Notes under the pieces: model-generated
Database searches by the model: none
Told to the model about the DNA's origin: nothing
The model's input: only the letters and a program-made list of their open reading frames with translations
Shown here: piece by piece, positions 15,801 through 24,320 of the stretch
Position numbering within the stretch: the first letter of the stretch is position 1
How the letters are laid out: every line of letters starts with the position of its first letter
Position numbers and translations under genes: made by a program
Source of the DNA: Holophagaceae bacterium
GTDB lineage: Bacteria; Acidobacteriota; Holophagae; Holophagales; Holophagaceae
DNA: 56,440 bases
Assembly: GCA_003165415.1 (NCBI GenBank)
Contig: PLUC01000230.1
Location: forward strand, 1 to 56,440
Reading direction: 5' to 3'

Positions 15801-18800
15801 GACCAGCCCGTCGATCCCCAGGGCCGCGCCGCCCGCCGCACCGCCCGGTCGGACCAGCGCCCTGCCCAGGCCGAGGCCATCCGCCGCATGGGCGACCTGC
15901 TCCTGGCCAAGGTCCGGGACATGGTGCCCCGGGCCACGTCCCAGAAGCTGCTGGATTTCGCCGCAGGCCAGGACGAGTTCATCCGCGACCGCTGGAGCGG
16001 GGACCGGATGGTGGTCTTCCAGGACCTGGTCATGGCGAGAAAAGCCGAGCTGGCGCCCTCGGAGGAGGACCGGGTCAGCCTGGAGATCCAGCGGGCCAGG
16101 TTCCTCTCCGGCAACGGCCGGATGGCCGAGGCCGACGCGGTTTGGGCCGGCCTGACCCCCCGCATCGAGCGGCTGCCCGAGGGCACGGCCCGGATCCAGG
16201 CCGAAGCCCAGCGCGCGGGCTATCTTGAACGGGGCAGGGGGATCCCCGCCGCCGCCCAGGAGTGGCGGCGGCTCACCGCCCGCTACCCCTGGAGCCTGGG
16301 CCTGCTGGAGGACCGGCTGAGCTTCCTGGCCCGGGCCGGGCTGGGCGAAGAGGGCAGGGAACTGCTGGAGCAGGCTGCCGCCCGGGCCGGTGCCGGCTAC
16401 CGGGAGGACCTGCTGCAGCGCCTGGCCAAGGCTGCCCTGGAGGCCGGGGACCTGCTCAGGGCGCGCCGGGCCGCGGAGCAGCTGCTGGGCCTGGACGGCC
16501 TGGAGGACCAGGACCGCCTGCGGGCGGCCCACGTGCTGGCGCGGCTCTCGTTCCAGGCCGACCCCGGATGGGATGCCCTGGCCCTGGCCCGGCTCCAGGA
16601 ACCCAGGCTCAAGCCCGAACGCCGGCCGGAGCTGTACCGTGAACTGGCCCGGGCCGCGGATCTGGAGCGGGCGCCGGCGCTGGGGCTCTGGATCGAGACC
16701 CTGAACCGGCGCACCGAGAAGGCCTGGCTCCTGGACGCGGCCCGGTCCGCGGCCCGCGCCGGCAAGGGACCGGAACTGCTGGCCTTCTTCCAGCGGCAGC
16801 GGGAGCGGAGTCCGCGGGACGTGCGCTGGGCCGTGGCCGTCCGGGACCTGCGCCGCGCCTTCCACGACGTGCCCGGCGCCATCGAGGCGGCCAAGGCCGC
16901 GGTGAAGCTGCGGCCCGACCAGGAAAGCCTCTGGCACGATGCCGCGGACATCCTGGTGCGGGCCGACCGGATTCGGGAAGCGGCGGACTTCATGGAGGGC
17001 TGGAACCGGCCCCGGCCCGCGGACGAGGGCGTGGCCCGCTTCCGCGGCGAGCTGTACGAGCGGGCCGGGGACGCCGCCAAGGCCCTGGCGGTGGAGCAGG
17101 GGGCCCTGGCCGCCTTCGCCCGGGAAGCCCCGGGCAGGTCCCAGGAACTGGCCGAGCGCAGGACCCGCGCCGCGGACCGGCTGATGGCCCTGGGCCATGC
17201 CGACCTGGCCCTGCGCCTGCTCTCCCCCAGGAGCGACGTGGCCGACCTGGCCGGCACCCGGCTCTCCTGGCGGGACCAGGCGGACCTGGCCCTGCTCACC
17301 GGCCAGTTCCCGCGCCTGGTGGAGACCCGCTCCGGCGACGCCGAGTTCCTCGCGGCGGCCGGAGCCGCCCTGGCGGAGCGCGGCCGGCCCGAAGCCCGGG
17401 AAGCCGTCCAGGCCCGCCTGGCGCAGGCGCTGTTCCCGGCCGGGGGCCGTCCGGATTCCGCCGCGCTGGACCGCTGGTGGCCCTTCATCGGCGCCTCGGA
17501 CCTGGAACCGGGCCTGCGCGCAGCCCTGGCCCAGCGCCTTCTGGAGAGCCGGCCCGGGCCATGGCAGAAGGCGCCGCCGTTCGCCATGGTCCTACAGACC
17601 GGGAACGAGCTCATCCATCCCCAATCTTCCGGCGCCGTGGCGTTCCGGGAGCCGGACCTGCCCGGGCTCTGGTGCCGGGAGCTGGCGCGGGAGGGGCGCG
17701 GCGCGGACCTGCTGGCCTTCATCGAGCCCCGCTGGCGCGAGCTGATGGACCGCACCCGGGGCGCGGACCCGCTTTCCGCCGCCACGGAGACGCTGCCCTG
17801 GGCCTCCTGGCTGCAGGATCCCGCCGTGCTCAAGGTGTTCGCCCGGGCCGCCGCGGCCCGGCCCGGGATGGCGGCGGAACTGGCCGAGGTCATGGGCTCG
17901 CGCCCCCTCTGGGACCGGTTCTGGGCCCTGGCCGCCCGGCGCTGGGAGCCGCGGCCCCTGGTGGCGGCCCTGCCCGAGCAGGCCCGCGCCGCCTGGTTCC
18001 GGTTCTGGGAGCCCCAGCCCCGGGATCCGGTGCTGCAGGCGCGCCGGCGCACCGTGGAACAGGTGGGCCTGGCCCTGGGCCGGCTGCTCCAGGGCGTTCC
18101 GGGCGCGGCCGAAGACCCCCTGGTGGCCAGGCTCAGGGGCCCGCGCACCGTGGGCGGGGTGCTGGGGGCGGACGCCCGGTGGACCTGGCCGGACTTCAAC
18201 CCGGGGCCCGCGGACCAGGGCGACGACCTGGTGCTGGGCCAGGGAGCGGACCGGGGCCGCCTGCCCGGAGCCCTCTGGGGCGAACGCCCGGGGCCGGCCT
18301 GGTATGTCCTGGAGGCCCTGGCGCGCTATCGCCAGGGGGATGCCGCCGCTCCCCGGCTGCCGCTGGTCTCGCCGGAAAAGGGCGGGGAGACCCAGCGGGC
18401 CATTCTGGCGGTGCGGCTGGCCCGGGCCATGAAGGATCTGCCCCTGGCCCTGGACCTGGCCGCGGACGGCCCGGACCGGGACCTCCCGTGGCTGGAGGCG
18501 AAGCTCTCCCTGCTGGTGGCCGCCGGGCGCCGGCAGGAGGCCACCGGGGCGCTCAAGGCCTGGGTCCGGGCCGGCCAGGCCACCCTGACCGAAGCCGGGT
18601 TCCAGAACCTCGCGGGCCTGGCCGGCGGGCTGGGGCTGCCCGGGCCCATGGCCTGCCTGGACCCCGAGCGGCCGGTGGGCCCCGCGTTCTTGGCCTATCT
18701 CCAGGATCTGGCCCCCGGCGACGCGGCCCGGTTCCGCACCGGGGACGAGCTGTCCTTCCGCGCCGCCCTGGCCGAACGCTGGCGGGGCCGGGAGGCGCGC

Positions 18801-20261
18801 CTGACCCCGGCCCAGCTCCGCACCTGGCTCCGGGAGCTGTGGGCGCGCGGCGCCGCCGGCCTGCCGCAGAGCGACCTGGCCAGGCTGGGGCCGGTCTGGC
18901 CCTGCGCCGTCCCCTGGCTGCAGGCCCAGGCCCCGCCGGAACGGCCTGCCGCGCTCCAGGCCCTGGCCCAGGCCATGGATGCCGCCGTGGCCCAGCCGCC
19001 GCTGCTGGCCCGGCTCACCGGGCCCGGAAGTCCCGACAGCTGGCGCCTCCTGGCGCTGCGCCTGCGCCTGATCCGGGGCGAGACCGCCCAGGCCCTGGCC
19101 CTGGTGGACGGCACCCTGGCCGGCTTGCGCCGGGGCGACCAGCCATCCTGGGAGCCCGCGCCGGAGGCGGAAGAGGACCGGTCCTGGGATCCCCTGGTGG
19201 CGCGGCTCCAGGATTGGCTGCGGCCGTTCCGCGCCGAGGGCCGGGTCCAGGTGGAGGAGCGGTTCCGGGCCTTCCTGGCCGAGCGCCGCCAGCAGGGCCC
19301 GGTGAGCGCCCCCGAGTGGCAGCTCGCGCTCAGGCTCTGCCCCGGGGCCCAGGTCCAGGACCTGCTAAGGGAGATGGACGAAGCCTGGTTCCGGGGCGAA
19401 CTGGAACCGTACCGGCTGCCGGACTTGCTGCCGGCCCTGGCCGCGGCGGCACCCTCGGCGGCCCCGGGCTGGCTGGCCCGGTGCCCCGGGGACCTGAGCT
19501 GGACCGGGACCCGGCGCCGGGCCGGAGTGCTGGCCGCCCTCAAGCAGCCGGCCCAGGCCGGCCGGGCCCTGGTGGAAGCCCGGCGGCGCGCCCTCTGGAC
19601 CGCCCAGGAGGAAGGCCTGGCCTTCCAGTTCTGGCGGCAGTGGATGTTCCCGGTGCCCGCGCCCGGCTACTGGCAGGGCGCCCTGGCCGTGTGGAGCGGC
19701 GCCCAGGCTCTGGGCGCGCGGCTCCAGGGCCACCCCCAGGACATCCTGTCGGCCCGTTCCGCCCTGGAGACCCTAGCCCCCCTGGACCCGGACAGCGCCG
19801 GCCGGGCCACCCTGGTCTTGGGCCAGGACCAGGCCCGGGCCTACGAGGACCGGTCGTTCCTGGAACTCCGGGCGGCCCGGTGGCGGCTGACCGCGCGGCC
19901 AGCGGCGGCGGCGTGGCCAGCCGATCCCAGGTACCTGGTCCGGCTGCTCACCGAGCGCGGGTTCCCGGCCGCGGCCATGGACGCGGCCCTGGCCGACCTG
20001 GCCCGGGCCGACGCCCGCGGCGGGGACGAGCCCGGCGCCCGGGCTTTCCTGGACGTGCTGGCGGAGCGGGGCGCCCCGTCCTTAGATCCCCGAGAACGCA
20101 TGCGTTCTCGGGGGGGCCTGCAGGCCCTGGCGGCGGAGCTGCCGCCCCCGGCCAGGGCCGACCCGTTCAAGCTGGTGGACGGCAGGCCCGCCTCCATCCG
20201 GCCCCGGGACCTCACCTGGGCCATGCTGGCCAACGTGCTGAAGCTGGAGGGTGCGCCATGA
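12867..20261 (+). CDS. Giant exported TPR-like repeat protein (2464 aa)
   Basis: An unusually long protein that opens with a hydrophobic segment (IRRASAWFLAAAVAGFAASV), then runs almost entirely as alpha-helical, Ala/Leu/Arg-rich tandem hairpins of TPR/HAT type, such as GDRKGALETMRRWAQ, GRLDEAERALAGAQALDPE and GDLLRARRAAEQLLGLDG. No enzyme motif is visible. Proteins of this kind act as long scaffolds, here in the periplasm or outer membrane. The GTG start overlaps the preceding stop (GTGA) and the stop overlaps the next start (ATGA), so translation is coupled on both sides. A 26-bp perfect palindrome sits in frame near the 3' end (20088-20113). Long minus-strand open frames opposite it are shadows of its codon bias. 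Confidence 0.78.
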   Translation: MIRRASAWFLAAAVAGFAASVIPWEDLTEGDWLYAAATRFAQVDGHRVHYPTPTAELARLLEAGQDAAALRQLAEAKLALGDRKGALETMRRWAQAQGSQAWAETARWAAAHQEPAAALEAAERALPGLPEEERLDLAEARIQWAQRHPELADPIAMMQARSALYPGDGQALVRWVRALEKAGRLDEAERALAGAQALDPERRLLLSADLRADHGDPRGAFQLLDGAVDRPWSLAFRKAYAARAGAAAPGTWRATLETRFDAPALVRLATWFQGRGQGDAAADLLRQVERRYGQVLGRPDNLLLARLYGEIDAVPEAFQEALAAAHAGTPEQQTRDLASLSRLALRAGGRPLAWGNYNDESYRWVASLDRTPGFWTGAVSFLLTGVAWKETLDRLEDGSMPDRTFATARALAGALAQRAPGDLALPGLRVAIMERHVERGEGQAALDLLPLVETTPLADEARRVALLAAQSAALPRAEEMRLFKARLRYAAPDGSRSPLALAGYKDLLNGAIARLDALDPSHRAALDLSLTELDRMPDAEELWLDLAGRLEGWNLDDDLGPRYQRALDRFQGPGLWAKAARWYARRAYHAQLRQLGAEVAARFRGAALFQRADAAGDLTVAAPGQPGAGRVRMVLWADWVRLKALERFPHSPQVFREASRLVPETVWKQQGDPARAAHVKVVVPDALVQDRRWAVLFADAGVREAWFAEAMRQHSLEAKLEALEAGPGRTPVEDLLLFEGWARLSRFERAAAPADRLAAAYPGDGALAQRALALHRSLNALESSHFEAARALVARTAPALEDPAPLWTELGEMEEERGRPREAVALWGNLLAGEPRDPAKVAELATLLWDYGHDPEALAVVEAGRKAMGRPRFYAFETGVLRENLRDLEGAVREYLDAARPEDPEAASAWYYQDPRSLRRLAQLLARDRVFRLVAQRIQRLAPGSAEDERDLAAFFPLATFEPQDPRAWADDQWIDFLDQPVDPQGRAARRTARSDQRPAQAEAIRRMGDLLLAKVRDMVPRATSQKLLDFAAGQDEFIRDRWSGDRMVVFQDLVMARKAELAPSEEDRVSLEIQRARFLSGNGRMAEADAVWAGLTPRIERLPEGTARIQAEAQRAGYLERGRGIPAAAQEWRRLTARYPWSLGLLEDRLSFLARAGLGEEGRELLEQAAARAGAGYREDLLQRLAKAALEAGDLLRARRAAEQLLGLDGLEDQDRLRAAHVLARLSFQADPGWDALALARLQEPRLKPERRPELYRELARAADLERAPALGLWIETLNRRTEKAWLLDAARSAARAGKGPELLAFFQRQRERSPRDVRWAVAVRDLRRAFHDVPGAIEAAKAAVKLRPDQESLWHDAADILVRADRIREAADFMEGWNRPRPADEGVARFRGELYERAGDAAKALAVEQGALAAFAREAPGRSQELAERRTRAADRLMALGHADLALRLLSPRSDVADLAGTRLSWRDQADLALLTGQFPRLVETRSGDAEFLAAAGAALAERGRPEAREAVQARLAQALFPAGGRPDSAALDRWWPFIGASDLEPGLRAALAQRLLESRPGPWQKAPPFAMVLQTGNELIHPQSSGAVAFREPDLPGLWCRELAREGRGADLLAFIEPRWRELMDRTRGADPLSAATETLPWASWLQDPAVLKVFARAAAARPGMAAELAEVMGSRPLWDRFWALAARRWEPRPLVAALPEQARAAWFRFWEPQPRDPVLQARRRTVEQVGLALGRLLQGVPGAAEDPLVARLRGPRTVGGVLGADARWTWPDFNPGPADQGDDLVLGQGADRGRLPGALWGERPGPAWYVLEALARYRQGDAAAPRLPLVSPEKGGETQRAILAVRLARAMKDLPLALDLAADGPDRDLPWLEAKLSLLVAAGRRQEATGALKAWVRAGQATLTEAGFQNLAGLAGGLGLPGPMACLDPERPVGPAFLAYLQDLAPGDAARFRTGDELSFRAALAERWRGREARLTPAQLRTWLRELWARGAAGLPQSDLARLGPVWPCAVPWLQAQAPPERPAALQALAQAMDAAVAQPPLLARLTGPGSPDSWRLLALRLRLIRGETAQALALVDGTLAGLRRGDQPSWEPAPEAEEDRSWDPLVARLQDWLRPFRAEGRVQVEERFRAFLAERRQQGPVSAPEWQLALRLCPGAQVQDLLREMDEAWFRGELEPYRLPDLLPALAAAAPSAAPGWLARCPGDLSWTGTRRRAGVLAALKQPAQAGRALVEARRRALWTAQEEGLAFQFWRQWMFPVPAPGYWQGALAVWSGAQALGARLQGHPQDILSARSALETLAPLDPDSAGRATLVLGQDQARAYEDRSFLELRAARWRLTARPAAAAWPADPRYLVRLLTERGFPAAAMDAALADLARADARGGDEPGARAFLDVLAERGAPSLDPRERMRSRGGLQALAAELPPPARADPFKLVDGRPASIRPRDLTWAMLANVLKLEGAP
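20088..20113. repeat. 26-bp perfect palindrome inside the TPR gene
   Basis: CCCCGAGAACGCA is followed immediately by its exact reverse complement TGCGTTCTCGGGG. It encodes PRERMRSRG in frame, in a coding region otherwise free of such symmetry. It may be an inserted palindromic element or a protein-binding site. Confidence 0.7.
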
Positions 20262-21760
20262 GGCCGCTCTGCGCCATCCTGCTGGCCTGTGCCGTCCAGG
20301 CCGCGCCCCTGCCGCTGCCGGAAGCGCCGCTGCGGATCGTCATCCCCGACGCCGCCGCCTTCGACGCCGAGCTGTCCGGGCAGTTCCGCGCCTTCCTGTC
20401 CGGCACCGCCTCCGACCCGGCCACCGCAGCCTGGCGCAAGAGCCGGGTGGGCTCCAAGCTGGAGGACCAGTGGCGGCTCCTGGGCCGGGACCTGCCCTGG
20501 ACCTGGGTGCAGATCGCCCGGCTGCGCCCGCGCCGCATCGGCCTCGCCCTGCTGCAGGTGGGCCACCTGGAGGCGGTCCTGGTGGTGGACACGCCCCTGG
20601 CCCAGTTGCCGTTCAGACTGCCCCGGGGCGCCGCCCGGACCCACCAGGGCGCCGGCTACACCCTGGTGACCCGGGGCGCCGCCGACGGCGGGGGCGACCC
20701 GGACCGGCGCATGGGCCTGGCCTGGGCTCGGCTGGGGACCCGTCTGGTGCTGGCCACCAGCGAGCGCGCCATGCACCTGGCCATCGAGGCGGACCGGGCC
20801 GGGCGCGGCCTGGAACCGTCCCTGCCCGGGCTGGCGGCCATGGAACTGGACCTGGACGCCCTGCGCAAGGACCGCTATTTCAGCCGGGAATTCCCCTTCG
20901 CCCAGGGGCCGGAGACCGGCCTGGTGCGGGCTGCCCTGCGGCGCGAGCCGTCCGGGCTGGTGGAGGTCCGCACCGGCACCGGCGAGCCCCGGGGCGGGGT
21001 CTACCGGTTCGAGGCCGCCCCCTACGCTGCCGCCGGCTGGGAATCCGGCCCGGGCTTCTGGACCGCGTTCCGACGCGGCCTGCTGGAACCTGTGCCCGCC
21101 CCGGAGGACCTGCCCGTACCCGCCCCCGGCCCGCTGCCGGACGCCCGGGCCGGAAGCCCCGACGCCTACGCTGTGGACTTCACCCGGTCCCGCCCCCTGC
21201 CCGGCGCCCCCCCGGGGGAGGAGGCCGACCTGGGCCCCTGGAAGGCCCTGCTGGCCGGGCAGGAGGTCCCTGGCTGGGGCTTCTGCGTCACCGCCGACGG
21301 CGTGCGGCGCATGGCCTTCCCCTGGCCCGAAGCCCTGGACGACGCCTTCCTGGAGCGCTGCCGGGCCACCGCCGCGCGCCGGGCCGGACGGGCCACCGTG
21401 GTCCCGGCGGGCGGGGCCCGGGAGATCCAGGTGGGCCCCGGCCTGCCGGTGCTGGCCCTGAGGCGGGCCGGCCCCCTGCTGTGGGCCGCCCCCAGCGCCC
21501 AGGCCATCCAGGACCTGCCCGAACCCAGGCTCGACCCCGGGCTGGTGCGCTGGGGGCGCGTGGACCTCCGCGCCGTGCGGGGCGAAGCCGGCCGCTGGGC
21601 CCGGGTGGAAGGCCCGGCGCGGCCGGAGACGGTGCGGCCCCTGTCCGACCAGGTGCTGGGACTGCTTGGCTGGATGCCGTCCTTGACCTCCCTGGCGGTG
21701 GAACGGCGCAGGACCGCCGACGGCTGGGAGGAGCGGGTGCAGTTCGGAACCGGGCCGTGA
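20258..21760 (+). CDS. Exported protein of unknown function, fourth gene of the five-gene unit
   Basis: A 500-residue protein with a short signal peptide (MRPLCAILLACAVQAAPLPL). I do not recognise its family with confidence. The body alternates beta-strand-like stretches (RIGLALLQVGHLEAVLVVDT, GTRLVLATSERAMHLAIEAD) with Pro-rich loops and ends WMPSLTSLAVERRRTADGW. The length, its 'own activity score' style beta structure and its place before a PBP/SpoIID-like protein recall the DUF2138-type proteins encoded in E. coli yfa and Pseudomonas mag operons; this is only a suggestion. The ATG overlaps the preceding stop (ATGA) and the stop overlaps the next GTG (GTGA), so it must be made in step with its neighbours. 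Confidence 0.65.
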   Translation: MRPLCAILLACAVQAAPLPLPEAPLRIVIPDAAAFDAELSGQFRAFLSGTASDPATAAWRKSRVGSKLEDQWRLLGRDLPWTWVQIARLRPRRIGLALLQVGHLEAVLVVDTPLAQLPFRLPRGAARTHQGAGYTLVTRGAADGGGDPDRRMGLAWARLGTRLVLATSERAMHLAIEADRAGRGLEPSLPGLAAMELDLDALRKDRYFSREFPFAQGPETGLVRAALRREPSGLVEVRTGTGEPRGGVYRFEAAPYAAAGWESGPGFWTAFRRGLLEPVPAPEDLPVPAPGPLPDARAGSPDAYAVDFTRSRPLPGAPPGEEADLGPWKALLAGQEVPGWGFCVTADGVRRMAFPWPEALDDAFLERCRATAARRAGRATVVPAGGAREIQVGPGLPVLALRRAGPLLWAAPSAQAIQDLPEPRLDPGLVRWGRVDLRAVRGEAGRWARVEGPARPETVRPLSDQVLGLLGWMPSLTSLAVERRRTADGWEERVQFGTGP

Positions 21761-23478
21761 GCCTGGTCCTGGCGGTCCTGCTGGCCTTGGCCGGTCCGGA
21801 TCCCCGCCTCACCCTCTGGCGGCTGGAGCCCGGCGCCGCCGAAGCAGAGTCTGGCGCCGCCGAGGCGGAGTCCAGCGCTAAGGACCAGCCCCTGGCGGTG
21901 GGTTCGCTGCTGAAGCCGTTCCTGGCCGAGGCCTGGGCCCGGGCCCATCCGGGCGAGCCCTCGCCCCGCTTCCGCTGCGGCCCGGAATCCGGCTGCTGGT
22001 TCCGGCCCGGGCACGGGGAGCTGGGCCTGGCCGGGGCTTTGACCGTGTCCTGCAACACCTATTTCCTGCGCCTGGCCGAGCAGACGCCCCTGGATGTCCT
22101 GGCCGCGACCCTGGCGGCCGAAGGCTTTCAGCCCCGTCCGCAGTCCGCCCGGCAGGCCCTGGGCCTGGGCGGTCCCGACGGCATCCTGACCATCACCCCC
22201 TCAGCCCTCCTGCGCGCCTATGCCCGCCTGGCGGCCGAGCCCTGGCCCGGGGCCGAGCCCATCCGCCGGGAGGTGCTGGCCGGCCTGCGCGAGGCCGCCC
22301 TCACCGGCACCGCCGGCCGCCTGGGCCACCGCGGCTTCTGGGCCAAGACCGGCACCGTCCCGGGGACAGACCCCCTGCACACCACCGGCCTGGCCCTGGC
22401 GGTGAACGACGCCGGCTGGGCCATCCTGGCCCGGCTGCAGCCCGGCCGCGGGGCGGAGGCCGCCCAGGCCCTGGCCGACCCCATCCACCAGTTCCGGCCT
22501 TGGGCCCAGCCCAGCCCGCCACCGCAAAGGGCCACGCGGCCCGCCGTCCCCTGGACCGATCCCGGGGCGAGGGTCCGGGTGCGCCTGTTCGAACTGCTGA
22601 ATCCCCGCGGCTGCCGGGTGCGCAACCTCGGCCCCGGCCCGGTCCTGTGCGGCGACGGCTACCTGGGTCCCGGTGCCGACCGCGAGCTGCGCCCCGGGGA
22701 CAGCGCCGGCCCCGGCCTGCTGGCCGTCACCGACTGCGGAACCGGCCTGGAGCGGCGGTTCCAGGGGGAGGTACGCCGCTCGGCACGGGGGATCATCGCC
22801 CGCATGTCCGCCCGGGAGTATGTCTCCGGGGTCATCGCCGCCGAACTGCCCGGCGACCGCACCTCCCTGCGTCTGGAACTGGGCGCCGCCGTGCTGCGCT
22901 TCCTCGCCCGGGGCCCCCGTTATCCCGACGCCGACGTGGGCGACAGCACCCGCAGCGCCTATTTCACCGGCCGGGGGCCGCGCCCTGTCTGGTCTGCGGG
23001 GCGCCTGGCCCGCACCGAGCCCCAGGACTCCGGCCTGTCCGACCCCGACTGGAACGCCATCTGCGCCGCTGCCCGACTGCCCGGCCCCAGCCAGTGGAGC
23101 AGCGACAACGGCGGCCGCCCCCTGTCGGCCCGGGCGGTGTGGGGCGGCGGGGACGACGATCCCGGCCCCCGGGCCGCCCCCGCCTCCCACGCCTGGAGCC
23201 GCACCTGGAGCGCCGCCCAACTGGAGCAGGCCTTCGGCGCGCCGGTGGACGCCATGGCGGTGGCCAGCGAGGACGGTGTCTGGGTGCTGCGGGTGCGCCA
23301 GGGCGGCCAGAGCCGCAGCTTCAGCTACGACCAGGCCCACCACCTGCTGGCCCGGGTCCTGGGCTGGGGCGCGCTGCCCAGCCCGGCGGACACGGTGGAG
23401 CCGGTGCCGGGCGGATTCAGGGCCGCGGGGGTGGGCCTGGGCCACCGGGTGGGGTTGTCCCTGAATCCTGCCCCTTGA
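21757..23478 (+). CDS. Exported PBP-like transpeptidase domain fused to SpoIID-like domain
   Basis: A 573-residue protein with a short hydrophobic N-terminus (SLVLAVLLALAGP). Residues about 45-250 carry all three motifs of penicillin-binding transpeptidases in order and spacing: SxxK as S50-LL-K53, SxN as S98-C-N100 and KTGT as K197-TGT. The PBP-typical ITPSALLRAYARLA lies between the last two. From about residue 345 the segment SAREYVSGVIAAELPGDRTS resembles SpoIID/LytB, whose conserved Glu cleaves denuded glycan strands. A peptidoglycan-acting or peptidoglycan-sensing role in the periplasm is likely. The architecture recalls DUF2300 proteins (E. coli YfaQ). GTG at 21757 is chosen for its 4-bp overlap with the stop upstream. 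The 3' end overlaps the next, convergent gene by 62 bp. Confidence 0.72.
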   Translation: MSLVLAVLLALAGPDPRLTLWRLEPGAAEAESGAAEAESSAKDQPLAVGSLLKPFLAEAWARAHPGEPSPRFRCGPESGCWFRPGHGELGLAGALTVSCNTYFLRLAEQTPLDVLAATLAAEGFQPRPQSARQALGLGGPDGILTITPSALLRAYARLAAEPWPGAEPIRREVLAGLREAALTGTAGRLGHRGFWAKTGTVPGTDPLHTTGLALAVNDAGWAILARLQPGRGAEAAQALADPIHQFRPWAQPSPPPQRATRPAVPWTDPGARVRVRLFELLNPRGCRVRNLGPGPVLCGDGYLGPGADRELRPGDSAGPGLLAVTDCGTGLERRFQGEVRRSARGIIARMSAREYVSGVIAAELPGDRTSLRLELGAAVLRFLARGPRYPDADVGDSTRSAYFTGRGPRPVWSAGRLARTEPQDSGLSDPDWNAICAAARLPGPSQWSSDNGGRPLSARAVWGGGDDDPGPRAAPASHAWSRTWSAAQLEQAFGAPVDAMAVASEDGVWVLRVRQGGQSRSFSYDQAHHLLARVLGWGALPSPADTVEPVPGGFRAAGVGLGHRVGLSLNPAP

Positions 23479-24220
23479 AACCGGTGCGGGAGCCCGGCGG
23501 GAGCGCCCCATCCAGGCCCTCCAGGGTCTGGAGGACCACGTCCAGATAGGCATTCTGGACGTCCAGGAAATCAAGGTGGACGGCGGCGGTTGCCCCGGCC
23601 CGCGCCAGCAGGGCTTCCACCTCCCGGCAGTCCTCCAGCGCGGCGTCGCGGCAGGCAGCAGCCTCTTCCGGCTTTGCCGGCTTGGCCTTGCGGAGCCACC
23701 ATTCGCCATTGCTGGTCCAGTTCATGGCCGAGGCCAAGCCCAGGCGCACCAGGCCCTGGATCGCCAGGGCGTCAGCTTCCTGGTTCCGGATGGTGCCGAC
23801 CCCGAGCGCTTTTTCCGCCTTGGCCCGGCACAGGTTCACCACCGCCAGCCGCCTGGGCGAGTGGGGGTGGACCCGGTGCCGGCCCCGTTCCAGGTGCAGG
23901 TCGCGTTTCCGGGAATAGAATCCGGCCTCCGTCCAGGCCGCCCGGGCTTCCGCCCGCCGGAGGTTGGCCCTGGCCAGCATCAATTGCCCTTCGGCCTCGG
24001 CCCACTGATCCCAGCAGCCTTCCGCTCCGGCCGCCCTGGCCAGGGCCGCGTCGCAGGCCGCCATGGCCGCCTGGACCCGGAGCTGGTTCTGGCGCACCCG
24101 GTGTTCCCACTCCGCCACCTCCTGTTTCCCGACGGGCAGAAGGGCGAGTGGGTCCATGGCCAGCCCCGGCAGGACCGAAGTCAGGATGCCGGCCAACGAC
24201 CAGGACCAGCGGCTTCCCAT
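23417..24220 (-). CDS. Secreted helical protein of unknown function
   Basis: A 267-residue protein with a signal peptide (SWSLAGILTSVLPGLAM). Long amphipathic helices rich in Ala, Glu and Arg cover about residues 30-230, with isolated Cys pairs (MAACDAALARAAGAEGCWDQ). The tail is Gly/Pro-rich. The helical layout is somewhat like TolC-family or coiled-coil periplasmic proteins but lacks recognisable TolC motifs. The ATG at 24218-24220 follows GGAGGTGAGCC on the minus strand, a good Shine-Dalgarno. Its 3' end overlaps the convergent PBP/SpoIID-like gene by 62 bp, in an out-of-frame antisense overlap. No function assigned. Confidence 0.6.
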   Translation of the reverse strand: MGSRWSWSLAGILTSVLPGLAMDPLALLPVGKQEVAEWEHRVRQNQLRVQAAMAACDAALARAAGAEGCWDQWAEAEGQLMLARANLRRAEARAAWTEAGFYSRKRDLHLERGRHRVHPHSPRRLAVVNLCRAKAEKALGVGTIRNQEADALAIQGLVRLGLASAMNWTSNGEWWLRKAKPAKPEEAAACRDAALEDCREVEALLARAGATAAVHLDFLDVQNAYLDVVLQTLEGLDGALPPGSRTGFKGQDSGTTPPGGPGPPPRP

Positions 24221-24320
24221 GGCTCACCTCCGACGGCGCGTATCCCGCCCTGTCCACCCAGTGCCGGTAACGCCCCGGATGGATTCAAGAAAGCGCAGGT
24301 GATTTCGTAACGACACCTAA

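Noticed and set aside
14004-17198. Minus-strand open frame of 1064 codons opposite the TPR gene
   Set aside because: Its residues are Gly/Pro/Gln/Arg-rich with no family pattern. It mirrors the codon bias of the plus-strand TPR gene, whose frame is continuous and coupled to its neighbours.
17477-20257. Long upstream extension of the gene starting at 20258
   Set aside because: The extension is out of frame with the TPR gene and compositionally odd. The signal peptide at MRPLCAILL and the ATGA overlap fix the start at 20258.
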